DNA of 47,491 nt from Bacteroidota bacterium (GTDB lineage: Bacteria; Bacteroidota; Bacteroidia; Sphingobacteriales; Sphingobacteriaceae), in assembly GCA_013285685.1 (NCBI GenBank), contig JABDHD010000019.1, forward strand, positions 1 through 47,491, written 5' to 3'. Shown here piece after piece: positions 32,503-41,304 of this stretch (position 1 is the first letter of the stretch; each line of letters opens with the position of its first letter). Both the position numbers and the translations under genes were made by a program. The notes below the pieces were generated by a model, which was given only the letters and a program-made list of their open reading frames with translations, did not search any database and was not told where the DNA came from.

Positions 32503-33616
32503 AAAAATAATATTATTTAGCTTACAAACATTCAGCACCACGGGCGGCATTCAAAAAATGACGCGCACACTGGCGCATTCATTAAGTCAATTGGCTGAGC
32601 GGAACAAGTGGGATTTTAATCTATGGTCCCTTTATGACAAGGATACCGACCTTATGCCGCAATATCTCCCTGCGGAAAACTTTAGAGGCTTTGGGCAAAA
32701 CCGGCGCAATTTCATTACTCAGGCGGTTTTCAATTCAAAAAAACCGGACATAATAATCCTTAGCCATATTAACCTGGCTGTTATCGGCCTTTTAATAAAA
32801 GCTATCCATCCTAAATGCAAAATTTGGCTTATCGGTCATGGTATTGAAGTTTGGCGGCCATTATCCGAGGCCAAAAAGAAACTGCTGAAGTATTGCGACA
32901 AGGTGATCTGCGTAAGCCAATTTACCAGGCAGCAAATGATCAGCCTGCACCAGGTAGATCCGGCTAAATGTACGGTTTTAAACAACGCGGTCGACCCTTT
33001 CATGACCTTACCGCTTACATTTACCAAGCCCGAATACCTGTTAAAACGCTATTGGCTGACAAATGAAGACCAGGTAATATTTACCCTGACCCGCCTGGCC
33101 TCAACGGAACAATATAAGGGCCATGACCAGGTAATAAAAGCGGTTAGCAATTTAAAAGAGAAATTCCCTAATATACGGTATATGCTTGCCGGGCAATATG
33201 ATCACAGCGAGGAGATCAGGATACAAAAGCTGATTTCAGAATATAAAGTGGAAAGGGAAGTGATATTGCCCGGATTCATTAAAGAGGGGGAGTTGTCTGA
33301 CTATTTCCTGCTGGCCGATCTGTTTGTGCTGCCCAGTAAGAAAGAAGGGTTCGGGATAGTTTTTATCGAAGCGCTGGCCTGCGGGCTGCCTGTCATATGC
33401 GGGAATGTTGATGGCAGCCTGGATGCGATACGCGACGGCGAACTTGGCATGGCAATAAACCCGGACGGCCTGGCTGAATTGGAGCGTGCGCTGGCGGAAT
33501 ATTTAAGTAATCCTTTGGCTAAAAGTAAAAAGCAAGACCTTCAAAAGCAATGCCTGCTTCATTTTAACGAGATGGATTACATGAATAGCATTGAAAAACT
33601 GATTAGCGATAATTGA
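32495..33616 (+). CDS. GT4-family glycosyltransferase
   Basis: The ATG at 32495 (MSKKIILFSLQTFSTTGGIQ) overlaps the asnB stop by 8 bases and is better than the earlier one at 32471. The 373-residue GT-B protein has CDKVICVSQFTRQQM near the middle and VILPGFIKEGELSDYFLLAD, then the donor-binding PSKKEGFGIVFIEALACGLPVICG motif with its E-x7-E pair. It transfers a nucleotide-sugar-derived residue with retention of configuration. Acceptor and donor are unknown. Confidence 0.9.
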   Translation: MSKKIILFSLQTFSTTGGIQKMTRTLAHSLSQLAERNKWDFNLWSLYDKDTDLMPQYLPAENFRGFGQNRRNFITQAVFNSKKPDIIILSHINLAVIGLLIKAIHPKCKIWLIGHGIEVWRPLSEAKKKLLKYCDKVICVSQFTRQQMISLHQVDPAKCTVLNNAVDPFMTLPLTFTKPEYLLKRYWLTNEDQVIFTLTRLASTEQYKGHDQVIKAVSNLKEKFPNIRYMLAGQYDHSEEIRIQKLISEYKVEREVILPGFIKEGELSDYFLLADLFVLPSKKEGFGIVFIEALACGLPVICGNVDGSLDAIRDGELGMAINPDGLAELERALAEYLSNPLAKSKKQDLQKQCLLHFNEMDYMNSIEKLISDN

Positions 33617-34251
33617 TGAAGGAAGGTATCCAAATAGCGTTCAAGAGCAGTTTTTCAGATTCGGTAATAGAGAGTTTAGTTGCGTTTGCAAATACAAAAG
33701 GCGGTAAGGTTATAATAGGTGTAGATGATGGCGGAAATCCTGTATCTATTGCTGACTTGCTGAGTGGTCAATATGTTTCCCAGGCGAGAAATAAAAAAAT
33801 AGCAGCTACATTTAAGGAGGCCCAGCTAATAGAAAAGTATGGTTCCGGAATTAAACGAATTCAGGAAGGTTTTATGGATTATGGGTTAAAAGCCCCGCTT
33901 TTTGAAAATATGCAGCATGGCTTTCGGGTTACCGTCTATTCAGATTCCGAGGGAGCATCGGAGAAAACGTCGGAGAAAACCCTTGCAAAAATAGCACAAA
34001 GCGCATCAGACATGGGAGTAAATGAGGGAGTAAAAGTAAATGGCGGTGTAAATGGCGGTGTAAATGAGGGCCAGGATGAATTGTTAAGTTTAATCAATAC
34101 TCATCCTGGCAGCCGGATGCGGTTTTTTCAATCAGAAATGAATGTTTCGAAAAGAACCATCGAACGCTGGTTGCAAAAACTTAGGCTGGAAAACAGAATC
34201 GAGTACAAAGGGGCATCTAAAACGGGCGGCTATTTTATAGTTAACCAATAG
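33616..34251 (+). CDS. AlbA_2/HATPase-like protein with an internal deletion
   Basis: The start at 33616 overlaps the glycosyltransferase stop by one base. The N terminus IAFKSSFSDSVIESLVAFAN, TKGGKVIIGVDDGGNP is the AlbA_2 (Schlafen-type) domain. It then jumps within 10 residues to YVSQARNKKIAATFKEAQLI and EKYGSGIKRI, which belong to the C-terminal HATPase_c_4-like domain of the same family of DNA-binding regulators. About 200 residues that normally lie between are missing, in frame. A Gly/Val/Asn-rich tandem repeat follows and then a winged helix (SKRTIERWLQKLRLENRI). The protein may be a decayed or minimal form. It has no link to polysaccharide synthesis. Confidence 0.65.
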   Translation: MKEGIQIAFKSSFSDSVIESLVAFANTKGGKVIIGVDDGGNPVSIADLLSGQYVSQARNKKIAATFKEAQLIEKYGSGIKRIQEGFMDYGLKAPLFENMQHGFRVTVYSDSEGASEKTSEKTLAKIAQSASDMGVNEGVKVNGGVNGGVNEGQDELLSLINTHPGSRMRFFQSEMNVSKRTIERWLQKLRLENRIEYKGASKTGGYFIVNQ

Positions 34252-34264
34252 AGTCCAGGTGTAA

Positions 34265-34480
34265 ACCAATATTGAGGGATTAAATGAGGGATTAAAATCA
34301 TTATTAGAAGTAGTAATTAGAAATCCAAGTATCCAGGCTAAAGAGTTGCCGGCCCTATTAGAAAACAGGCCTTTAAAAACAATTGAACGCCAAATAAGGA
34401 AATTAGTAATGCAAGGACTTATAGAGCGAAGGGGTAGCCGAAAAACAGGCGGATATTTTATAACAGAAAAAATAAAATAA
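34265..34480 (+). pseudogene. C-terminal winged-helix remnant of a second AlbA-type gene
   Basis: This reads NIEGLNEGLKSLLEVVIRNP, SIQAKELPALLENRPLKTIE, then RQIRKLVMQGLIERRGSRKT and GGYFITEKIK, a close relative of the tail of the preceding gene (which ends KTGGYFIVNQ). No start codon or N-terminal domain is present. It sits 7 bases before the ABC transporter gene. Confidence 0.7.
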
Positions 34481-34487
34481 ATGTTAA

Positions 34488-35354
34488 ATGAATAACCTGG
34501 TTGAAGAAGAAGTTTGGGACACTGAAATAACGCCGCGCAATAACTTATTCGACCTTAAACTAAAGGACGTTTGGCATTATCGCGACTTGTTGTCCCTGCT
34601 TGTGCGGCGTGATTTTGTATCTTTTTATAAACAAACTATACTTGGCCCGATTTGGTTTTTTGTACAACCAATTATAACTATCGTAATATACACGGTTGTG
34701 TTTGGCAACCTTGCCGGGATACCTGTAGATGGGCTGCCAAAACCGCTTTTTTATCTCGCCGGCACTATCGTGTGGAGTTATTTTGCCGATTGTTTAACAA
34801 AAACCTCTTCAGTTTTCAGGGATAACGCGGCGGTTATGGGGAAAGTGTATTTCCCAAGGCTGATTATGCCTTTGAGTATTGTGGCATCCAATATTATAAA
34901 ATTCAGCATTCAGCTTGCTCTGTTTATTATCCTGATGGTTTATTTTATTTATACAGGGGCCAATGTTCATATCAATTCATTCGTGTTCCTTTTCCCCTTT
35001 TTAATTTTTCTTATAGCGGCATTGGGTCTGGGATTAGGCATGTTGATATCTGCCGTTACCACCAAATACCGCGACGTGGCATTCTTAATCAGTTTTGGCG
35101 TGCCGCTTTTGATGTACACTACCACTGTTATTTATCCGCTGTCGGCAGCGATGGCTAAATATCCCAAATACAGCTGGATAATAAAGTTTAACCCTATAAC
35201 GGCAATAATTGAAACATTCAGGTATGGGTTTTTAGGAAAGGGGAGCTTCAGCTGGCAGTTGCTGGGGATAAGCACCCTGGTAACCGTTTGTATTCTTTTT
35301 ATCGGGCTGATTGTATTTAATAAAGTGGAAAAGGATTTTGTAGATACTGTGTAG
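34488..35354 (+). CDS. wzm: polysaccharide ABC exporter permease Wzm
   Basis: The 288-residue protein is an ABC-2-type permease. Its N terminus (LKDVWHYRDLLSLLVRRDF) is typical of Wzm/KpsM proteins, followed by six hydrophobic segments (e.g. ILGPIWFFVQPIITIVIYTV). The motif FNPITAIIETFRYGFLG near the end is shared with O-antigen exporters. It is followed without a gap by the ATPase gene. Together they move a lipid-linked glycan to the periplasm. The nearest upstream genes in the DNA are AlbA-type remnants, but it belongs functionally to the cluster. Confidence 0.92.
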   Translation: MNNLVEEEVWDTEITPRNNLFDLKLKDVWHYRDLLSLLVRRDFVSFYKQTILGPIWFFVQPIITIVIYTVVFGNLAGIPVDGLPKPLFYLAGTIVWSYFADCLTKTSSVFRDNAAVMGKVYFPRLIMPLSIVASNIIKFSIQLALFIILMVYFIYTGANVHINSFVFLFPFLIFLIAALGLGLGMLISAVTTKYRDVAFLISFGVPLLMYTTTVIYPLSAAMAKYPKYSWIIKFNPITAIIETFRYGFLGKGSFSWQLLGISTLVTVCILFIGLIVFNKVEKDFVDTV

Positions 35355-36614
35355 ATGACAAAAGTCATTAAAGTTGAGCATCTTTCGAAAGCATACCAGC
35401 TGGGTGATTTTGGCACCGGGACAATCTCGAGGGATTTTGAACGGTTTTGGGCGAAGATGCGCGGCAAGGAAGACCCTTTTTTAATAATAGGGGAGGTAAA
35501 CGATCGCACCATTAAAGGAGAAAGCGATGTGGTTTGGAGTTTAAGAGATATTAATTTTGATGTTGAACAGGGGGACGCCGTAGGGATAATCGGCCGGAAC
35601 GGGGCCGGTAAAAGCACGCTTTTAAAAGTACTGAGCCGGGTTACCTCGCCAACCTCCGGCTCGGTTAAAATAAAAGGACGGATTGCAAGCTTGCTTGAGG
35701 TGGGCACCGGGTTTCACCCTGAATTAACCGGGAGCGAAAATATATACTTAAACGGCGCAATTTTGGGTATGCGCAAAGCCGAGATTAAAAGAAAGTTTGA
35801 CGAGATAGTGGATTTTTCAGGGGTTGAAAGGTATATCGATACCCCTGTTAAACGGTATTCATCCGGCATGTATGTAAGGCTGGCATTTGCGGTAGCGGCA
35901 CATCTTGAATCGGAGATATTAATCGTTGACGAAGTGCTTGCCGTAGGTGATGCCGAATTTCAGAAAAAGTGCCTGGGCAAAATGAGCGCTATAAGTAAAG
36001 GCGAAGGGCGGACCATTTTATTTGTAAGTCATAATATGGCCAGTATTCAAAGGCTTTGTTCCAGCTGCATCATATTGAATAACGGAAGCATTTTTTCAAG
36101 AGGGGAAATCAATAAAAGCATAACGGAATATATTAATATCCAAAAACCTGATTTTGAAGCCAAAACGGTTTTGGATGAGAATTATTCGCTGCCTCAAATT
36201 CAAATTCAACAATCGCACATTTGCAGCATGGATGAATTTGACATGTCATTCACGCTTAAAAGCAAGCAACACCGAATAATTTCCAGCATTGTTCTGCTGA
36301 TCTATAATACTTCGGAAGAGAGAATTGCAATTTTGGATTTGCGGAAATATTTGGGTACCAGCATAAGATTTAATGCAGGGGCAGAAGTAAAAATTGATAT
36401 TAGCGTCCCTTCTTTTCCGCTTATTGAAGGCGAGTATTTGCTGGGTTTGTACTTAAAAGATGATGTGATCGAAAAGGATTTTACGGATATTATTAAACTA
36501 AAAGTGGAACCGCAAACGGGCAAACAATATGCTTTCCATCTTGAATATGATGCAGCGGTTCGGGGAAAGGTAAATTTTGATTTTGTCGCCTCAAAAAATG
36601 AAATCGTACTTTAA
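35355..36614 (+). CDS. wzt: polysaccharide ABC exporter ATPase Wzt with C-terminal domain
   Basis: The 419-residue protein starts immediately after the Wzm stop. Walker A GRNGAGKSTLL lies near residue 80, with the signature YSSGMYVRLAFA and Walker B LIVDEVLAVGD. After the nucleotide-binding part (to about 255) comes a 160-residue beta-rich domain, as in Wzt proteins that recognise the modified non-reducing end of the O-antigen (e.g. E. coli O9a; established for that system). So export here probably depends on a terminal modification. The FkbM genes that follow may supply a methyl group. Confidence 0.93.
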   Translation: MTKVIKVEHLSKAYQLGDFGTGTISRDFERFWAKMRGKEDPFLIIGEVNDRTIKGESDVVWSLRDINFDVEQGDAVGIIGRNGAGKSTLLKVLSRVTSPTSGSVKIKGRIASLLEVGTGFHPELTGSENIYLNGAILGMRKAEIKRKFDEIVDFSGVERYIDTPVKRYSSGMYVRLAFAVAAHLESEILIVDEVLAVGDAEFQKKCLGKMSAISKGEGRTILFVSHNMASIQRLCSSCIILNNGSIFSRGEINKSITEYINIQKPDFEAKTVLDENYSLPQIQIQQSHICSMDEFDMSFTLKSKQHRIISSIVLLIYNTSEERIAILDLRKYLGTSIRFNAGAEVKIDISVPSFPLIEGEYLLGLYLKDDVIEKDFTDIIKLKVEPQTGKQYAFHLEYDAAVRGKVNFDFVASKNEIVL

Positions 36615-37422
36615 AGGGCTAATTAAAAAGTATTTCCGGGATCCTCAACGGAATAAAAAAGGTGTTTTTAAATATTATGGCCAGGATGTGTTTTTCCCGA
36701 AGGACAGTATGATATTCAAAAGGGCAATGAGCGAGGGCGGCGTTTATGAGCGCGATAACCTGGATTTAATACAATCATTTTTAAAACCAGGAAGTACCCT
36801 GCTGGATATTGGGGCAAATATTGGCATGATGGCCGTTCCCTTGCTGTGGAACTTGCCCGATCTTCATGTAATTTCGATTGAGGCATCGCCTAATACTTTA
36901 GCTTACCTGGATAAAACGCATAACAGCAGCCCGTTTAAAGACAGGTGGGAAGTTATAGATAAAGCCGTTGCCGACAAACCGGGAATAATAGATTTTCATT
37001 TATCGGAAAGTGCCAATGGCGCTTTTGACGGAATGAAAAATACTAACCGCGTAAATATAGTGAACACCATAAAAGTTGATTGTACTACAATTGATATTAT
37101 CTGGAAAGAACACCAAAAACCAGTTATATCTTTTATAAAAATTGATATTGAAGGCGCCGACCTGCTGGCATTAAAAGGAGGAATGGAATGCATAGCTACC
37201 TGCCGCCCCATACTGTTAATGGAATGGAACCAAACTAATATTAAGCCATACCAGCTTACCAATAATGATTTAATGAAGTTTGTTTTATCAATTGGGTATG
37301 AAATTTATTACCTGCCCGAATTAAACAGGATTACAAGTCTTGTTGAACTTAATCTGTTGTGTAAAAAGCGGTTTGTTGAAAACTACCTGTTACTGCCTGC
37401 CGAAAAGACGGAGCTGTGTTGA
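36598..37422 (+). CDS. FkbM-family methyltransferase
   Basis: The ATG at 36598 (MKSYFKGLIKKYFRDPQRNK) overlaps the Wzt end by 17 bases; the earlier TTG at 36577 is less likely. The 274-residue protein has SAM motif I LLDIGANIGMMAVPLL, a second acidic loop VISIEASPNT, and the FkbM signature IKIDIEGADLLALKGG. Members methylate sugar hydroxyls or other groups. In this cluster a role in capping or decorating the glycan is likely. Confidence 0.88.
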   Translation: MKSYFKGLIKKYFRDPQRNKKGVFKYYGQDVFFPKDSMIFKRAMSEGGVYERDNLDLIQSFLKPGSTLLDIGANIGMMAVPLLWNLPDLHVISIEASPNTLAYLDKTHNSSPFKDRWEVIDKAVADKPGIIDFHLSESANGAFDGMKNTNRVNIVNTIKVDCTTIDIIWKEHQKPVISFIKIDIEGADLLALKGGMECIATCRPILLMEWNQTNIKPYQLTNNDLMKFVLSIGYEIYYLPELNRITSLVELNLLCKKRFVENYLLLPAEKTELC

Positions 37423-37516
37423 CCTGTCATTTATCCCTTAAAAAATCAAAAGCTTATTAAGGTCATTTTTAAAGCTTTTTGGTGTTAAATTAACCAAAAT
37501 AGAGCAACCGGGTGCG

Positions 37517-38194
37517 GTGGCGCCGGCCTGGCGCAACCAACAAATGTTTAATGGCCTTGTTGGCCTGAATAACTTAAACATACCCGTAAAAACCATTGTT
37601 GATGTTGGCGCCGCCGCGGGCACCTGGACTTTACTTGCAAAGGAGCTATGGCCCGCGTGCTCATATGTTTTATTTGAACCGCTGGAGGAAAGGAAGGGCG
37701 ATTTGGAAAACCTCGCCGCAAGCAACGATAATATTTTTATTGTTCCGTTTGCAGCCGGCGAAACAGATAGCGAAGCACGCTTTTTTGTTTCAAATGACCT
37801 GGACGGCAGCGGGGTTGCGGGCAATGCGGTCAATACCGACGAACATATCCGCGTGGTAAAACAAACCTCAATTGAGCTTGAGATAAAAAAACTTAATCTG
37901 AAAGGCCCATATATTATAAAGCTGGACACCCATGGCTATGAAGTACCGATAATAGAAGGCTCCGCGCAAATAATTAATGAAGTGTCGGCGTTCATTATTG
38001 AATGTTATGGCTTTAGGATCGCTGAAAGCTCCTTATTGTTTTGGGAAATGTGCGCTTACATGAATAATTTGGGCTTTAGTTTGTTTAACATGGTTGATCT
38101 GATGAGCCGCCCCAAAGACGGTGCTTTTTGGCAATGCGATGCTTTTTTTATCAGAAAAGAACATCCTGTTTTTGAGACTAATGGTTATGATTGA
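37517..38194 (+). CDS. FkbM-family methyltransferase, start uncertain
   Basis: From the GTG at 37517 the protein has 225 residues, with motif I TIVDVGAAAGTWTLL and the FkbM motif YIIKLDTHGYEVPIIEGS. However, the frame upstream to a stop at 37439 also reads like a natural N terminus (KIKSLLRSFLKLFGVKLTKI) and has no ATG, GTG or TTG, only an ATC at 37445. So either the GTG is used or an unusual start codon is. It lies after a short gap from the first FkbM gene. Paralogous but divergent in sequence from it. Confidence 0.8.
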   Translation: MAPAWRNQQMFNGLVGLNNLNIPVKTIVDVGAAAGTWTLLAKELWPACSYVLFEPLEERKGDLENLAASNDNIFIVPFAAGETDSEARFFVSNDLDGSGVAGNAVNTDEHIRVVKQTSIELEIKKLNLKGPYIIKLDTHGYEVPIIEGSAQIINEVSAFIIECYGFRIAESSLLFWEMCAYMNNLGFSLFNMVDLMSRPKDGAFWQCDAFFIRKEHPVFETNGYD

Positions 38195-38208
38195 TCCGTC
38201 CTATTACA

Positions 38209-39099
38209 ATGGCTGACATGTCATCGAATCTTCCTAAAATATCTGTTATCACGCCTTCGTTTAACGATAGTAAATTTTTGGAACAGACCATATTATCAGT
38301 GATCGGCCAGGGATACCCCAATCTTGAATATATTATCATCGACGGCGGAAGCACTGATGGATCTGTAGATATCATAAAAAAATACGAATCGAAGTTAAGC
38401 TATTGGGTAAGTGAACCTGATAAGGGCATGTATTATGCCTTGCAAAACGGTTTTGCAAAAAGTACCGGGGAAGTTATGGGCTGGATCAATTCAGACGATA
38501 TGCTTCATAATCGGTCATTATTTACCATTGGCCAGGTTTTCGGCGACTATCATCAAATAAATTGGCTGCAAGGAATACCCAACACGGTAGACGAAAATAA
38601 CCGGATAGTTTTTGCATCGGAAGTTTATGAAGCAGACAAACTTTTTTTTTATCAAAAGAAACATATCAATAGCAAAAAATATATCCAGCAGGAGTCAACA
38701 TACTGGCGGCGGTCTCTCTGGGAAAAGGCGGGCAGCCGTATTAGTGTTGACTATAAGCATGCGGGCGATTTCGATCTGTGGATCAGGTTTTTTCAATTTG
38801 AAAAACTTTATAATATTTATGCATTTACCGGCTCATTCAGGTTAAGCCGGCAGGGGCAGGCCTCGGTTGAAAATTATGCAGAATATGTTGACGAAACATT
38901 AACTATCCTTAACCGGTACCCTTTAAACAAAAATGAACAGAAACAAATCAGCGCGATAAACTTCTTTTGGCGCTTTGAACATCGCTTACAAAAGCTAAAA
39001 AATTGGCTGCTTAAAAAATTGAAATTAAATAACAGCTCCACCGAAAACAATAAACTTCACTTCGATTATAAAACGCAAAAATTCAATCTAAATAAATAA
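38209..39099 (+). CDS. GT2-family glycosyltransferase
   Basis: The ATG at 38209 (MADMSSNLPKISVITPSFND) is favoured over a TTG at 38191 that overlaps the previous stop. The 296-residue GT-A protein has ISVITPSFND, IIDGGSTDGS, and the DXD-like GWINSDDM. The C-terminal part (STYWRRSLWEKAG, DFDLWIRFF) is typical of WcaA-like enzymes. It resembles the GT2 gene at 45503. It is followed directly, in the same frame, by another GT2 sequence (see next feature). Confidence 0.9.
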   Translation: MADMSSNLPKISVITPSFNDSKFLEQTILSVIGQGYPNLEYIIIDGGSTDGSVDIIKKYESKLSYWVSEPDKGMYYALQNGFAKSTGEVMGWINSDDMLHNRSLFTIGQVFGDYHQINWLQGIPNTVDENNRIVFASEVYEADKLFFYQKKHINSKKYIQQESTYWRRSLWEKAGSRISVDYKHAGDFDLWIRFFQFEKLYNIYAFTGSFRLSRQGQASVENYAEYVDETLTILNRYPLNKNEQKQISAINFFWRFEHRLQKLKNWLLKKLKLNNSSTENNKLHFDYKTQKFNLNK

Positions 39100-39102
39100 C
39101 AT

Positions 39103-39897
39103 ACGGCCCCGTTACTATCCATCATCATCCCGACCTTTAATTCAGAAAAAACCCTTGCGCTGTGTTTGGACAGCGTTGTCAGCCAGACGTATAGTGATAT
39201 GGAGGTCGTTATCATCGACGGGTTATCAACTGATCGGACTATGGATATTGCTGCCCGGTATGCAGCATCATTCCCCTATATCAGCTATGTCTCCGAAAAA
39301 GACAAAGGCATTTACGATGCCATGAACAAGGGGATTAAGCTGGCAAAAGGCGAATGGGTATACTTTATGGGCAGTGACGATACGTTTTATAGCAAAGACG
39401 TTGTTGAAGCGGCGCTTTCAGGCGACCTTTCAAGCGATGACGTGATCTATGGTGATGTGTTTAGTAACCTGCTCGGTGGCGTTTATGATGGCGAATTCAC
39501 AGTTGGTAAACTTTTTAATAAAAATATTTGTCACCAGGCCATATTTTTCAGGAAAAGCATTTTTAGGCGCACTGGGCTATTTGATACCCGGTTTAAAGCA
39601 CACGCGGATTGGCTGCACAATTTAAAATGGTTTGCCGACCGCCGCATACGTAAGCGGTATGTTAATAAGATCATTGCCAATTTTAGCGAAGGGGGCATAA
39701 GTTCAGTTCATAAAGACGTTTTTTTTGAGCATGTGATGAACTGGAAGCGGGCCAACCACTATAAAAAGGAAGCAAGCCGCATCAACAGGCTAAGGATGGC
39801 AAAGGCCATTTTAAAAGAGGCATTAGTAAAAAACTACACCAGGCAATTTTTTAAGGTCATTGCCGGTATCCCTGCATTTATCTTTTTAAATGACTGA
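39103..39897 (+). CDS. GT2-family glycosyltransferase without a standard start codon
   Basis: The GT2 domain is complete: LLSIIIPTFNSEKTLALCLD, VVIIDGLSTDRTMD, VYFMGSDDTFY (DXD-like), then ICHQAIFFRKSIF and HADWLHNLKWF. But in this frame the only codons between the stop of the previous gene (39097-39099) and the essential first strand are CAT ACG GCC CCG TTA CTA TCC. No ATG, GTG or TTG occurs. The TTG at 39166 would remove the strand that begins the nucleotide-binding fold. The feature is placed at the ACG for lack of a better choice. Its frame is the same as that of the preceding gene, so a read-through fusion is possible. Confidence 0.75.
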   Translation, partial: TAPLLSIIIPTFNSEKTLALCLDSVVSQTYSDMEVVIIDGLSTDRTMDIAARYAASFPYISYVSEKDKGIYDAMNKGIKLAKGEWVYFMGSDDTFYSKDVVEAALSGDLSSDDVIYGDVFSNLLGGVYDGEFTVGKLFNKNICHQAIFFRKSIFRRTGLFDTRFKAHADWLHNLKWFADRRIRKRYVNKIIANFSEGGISSVHKDVFFEHVMNWKRANHYKKEASRINRLRMAKAILKEALVKNYTRQFFKVIAGIPAFIFLND

Positions 39898-40834
39898 TAA
39901 TAGCCTGGCAATTGTAATACCTGCTTATAAAACCAAATATTTTGATGCCGCTTTATCGTCTATTAGCTTACAGGCCAATAAAAACTTTAAAGTTTATGTT
40001 TGCGATGACGGCAGCCGGGATGATATTAAATCCATAGCGGATAAGTACGCTGATCAGATAACTATTGAATATGTCCGCTTTGACAACAATTTGGGTAAAA
40101 CCGATCTTGTGGCGCATTGGAACAGGAGTGTTGAGCGGGCAAATGAAGAATGGGTATGGTTTTTTTCTGATGATGATATCATGTCGCCGGGATGTACGCA
40201 GGCATTTTTTGATGCTTTGCGTTCAACAAGCGCGCAATGCGATCTTTACCGTTTTAATATAGAAATGATTGATGCCGGCGGCCAGGTAATTTGTGTTAAA
40301 GACCCCCATCCCTTAGCCGAAACCGGGTATGAGTTTTTACTGCGGCGCCTTCAATCCAAATCATTAAGCGCCGCTGTTGAATATATTTTCAGAAAAGACA
40401 TATTCAAGCAAAATAACGGCTTTGTAAATTTCCCCATGGCCTATTGTTCAGATGACGCTTCCTGGATTCAATTTGCAGGTGATAAGCCTATTTATACGAT
40501 AGCTACAGAAAAGGTTTACTGGCGCTCAAGCGGCATAAATATCAGCTCCGCTAAGGGCTTTCAGGATCAAAAAGCCGAAGCTTTGCTGCAGTTTGTTGTT
40601 TTTGTATTAAGCAAATTCGGCAGCACAGGCGGTTTATTGCCGATGTTGGAAAGATGGTTTTATGAAAACTTGAATTATATACCGGGACGTTTAAGCTTCC
40701 GCCTGGCTATTAAGTTATCCGGGAAGCTTGATGCTATATTTAAAAACGGGTCCCCGGCTTTAAAAAAGGTAATCGCATCTCAGCTGCGTAATACCCGGTT
40801 TGCGGCCGTAGTTGGTAAATGGTCAGAATATTAG
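39890..40834 (+). CDS. GT2-family glycosyltransferase
   Basis: The ATG at 39890 overlaps the previous stop by 8 bases. The 314-residue protein has LAIVIPAYKTKYFDAALSSI, VCDDGSRDDIK, and FFSDDDIMSPG (DXD-like). The C-terminal part is longer and more divergent than in simple GT2 enzymes. Its last 16 bases overlap the start of a truncated copy of the GT4-like gene found again at 42438, which suggests that originally the two genes were directly coupled. Confidence 0.9.
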   Translation: MTDNSLAIVIPAYKTKYFDAALSSISLQANKNFKVYVCDDGSRDDIKSIADKYADQITIEYVRFDNNLGKTDLVAHWNRSVERANEEWVWFFSDDDIMSPGCTQAFFDALRSTSAQCDLYRFNIEMIDAGGQVICVKDPHPLAETGYEFLLRRLQSKSLSAAVEYIFRKDIFKQNNGFVNFPMAYCSDDASWIQFAGDKPIYTIATEKVYWRSSGINISSAKGFQDQKAEALLQFVVFVLSKFGSTGGLLPMLERWFYENLNYIPGRLSFRLAIKLSGKLDAIFKNGSPALKKVIASQLRNTRFAAVVGKWSEY

Positions 40835-40965
40835 CCCTGCGCGAAAAATTTGATCACATGAGTAATGTTAGCGGTTACGATGCACTATACCATCATTTTC
40901 CGGCTGATTTTGCGATTGATTCAGTATTCGGCACGCAAAACCACAAACTTTTATTCAAAAGATAA
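40819..40965 (+). pseudogene. 5' fragment of a glycosyltransferase gene, duplicated at 42438
   Basis: The ATG at 40819 opens MVRILALREKFDHMSNVSGY, which matches the first 38 residues of the gene at 42438 (MVKILALREQFDHMSAVSGY). The bases 40819-40932 and 42438-42551 correspond without gaps over 114 positions. I count ten differences, all in the first 48 bases, and the last 66 bases are identical. After 40932 the sequences diverge and the fragment stops at 40965. Confidence 0.9.
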
Positions 40966-40974
40966 ATTTGGACT

Positions 40975-41304
40975 ATGGGGCCTATTGATAAAGCAGCTTA
41001 TAGTGCATTTCAGGATGAAATAAAAGAACAGGTTTGCCACGCGCTAAAAGAAGTAAATAAAGAATTGCTGGGTTGGTACTGGTTTATAGGTAAAAGTATC
41101 GCCAGAAAAACAGGAACAATCGGGCTGGGAAAATCAGTGGTAAGTACGTTGGCCGACGATCCTCAAAAAGAGTTTCCGGGAATGAAGGGCTTTTCCGGCA
41201 GTAATTTATGGCGGATGAAGGTTTTTTTTGAAACGTATAGTAAAAATGAAAAACGCGCACCGATGGTGCGAGAAATAGCACGGAGCCATAACGTTGTCGT
41301 ATAA
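40975..41304 (+). CDS. DUF1016 N-terminal domain protein, truncated paralog
   Basis: The 109-residue product covers only the N-terminal helical domain of YhcG-type proteins: VNKELLGWYWFIGKSIARKT, GKSVVSTLADDPQKEFPGMK, GFSGSNLWRMKVFFETY, and VREIARSHNVVV. The next gene carries the same domain, followed by a nuclease domain. The two overlap by one base. It may be a decayed partner or a separate regulatory subunit. Confidence 0.65.
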   Translation: MGPIDKAAYSAFQDEIKEQVCHALKEVNKELLGWYWFIGKSIARKTGTIGLGKSVVSTLADDPQKEFPGMKGFSGSNLWRMKVFFETYSKNEKRAPMVREIARSHNVVV

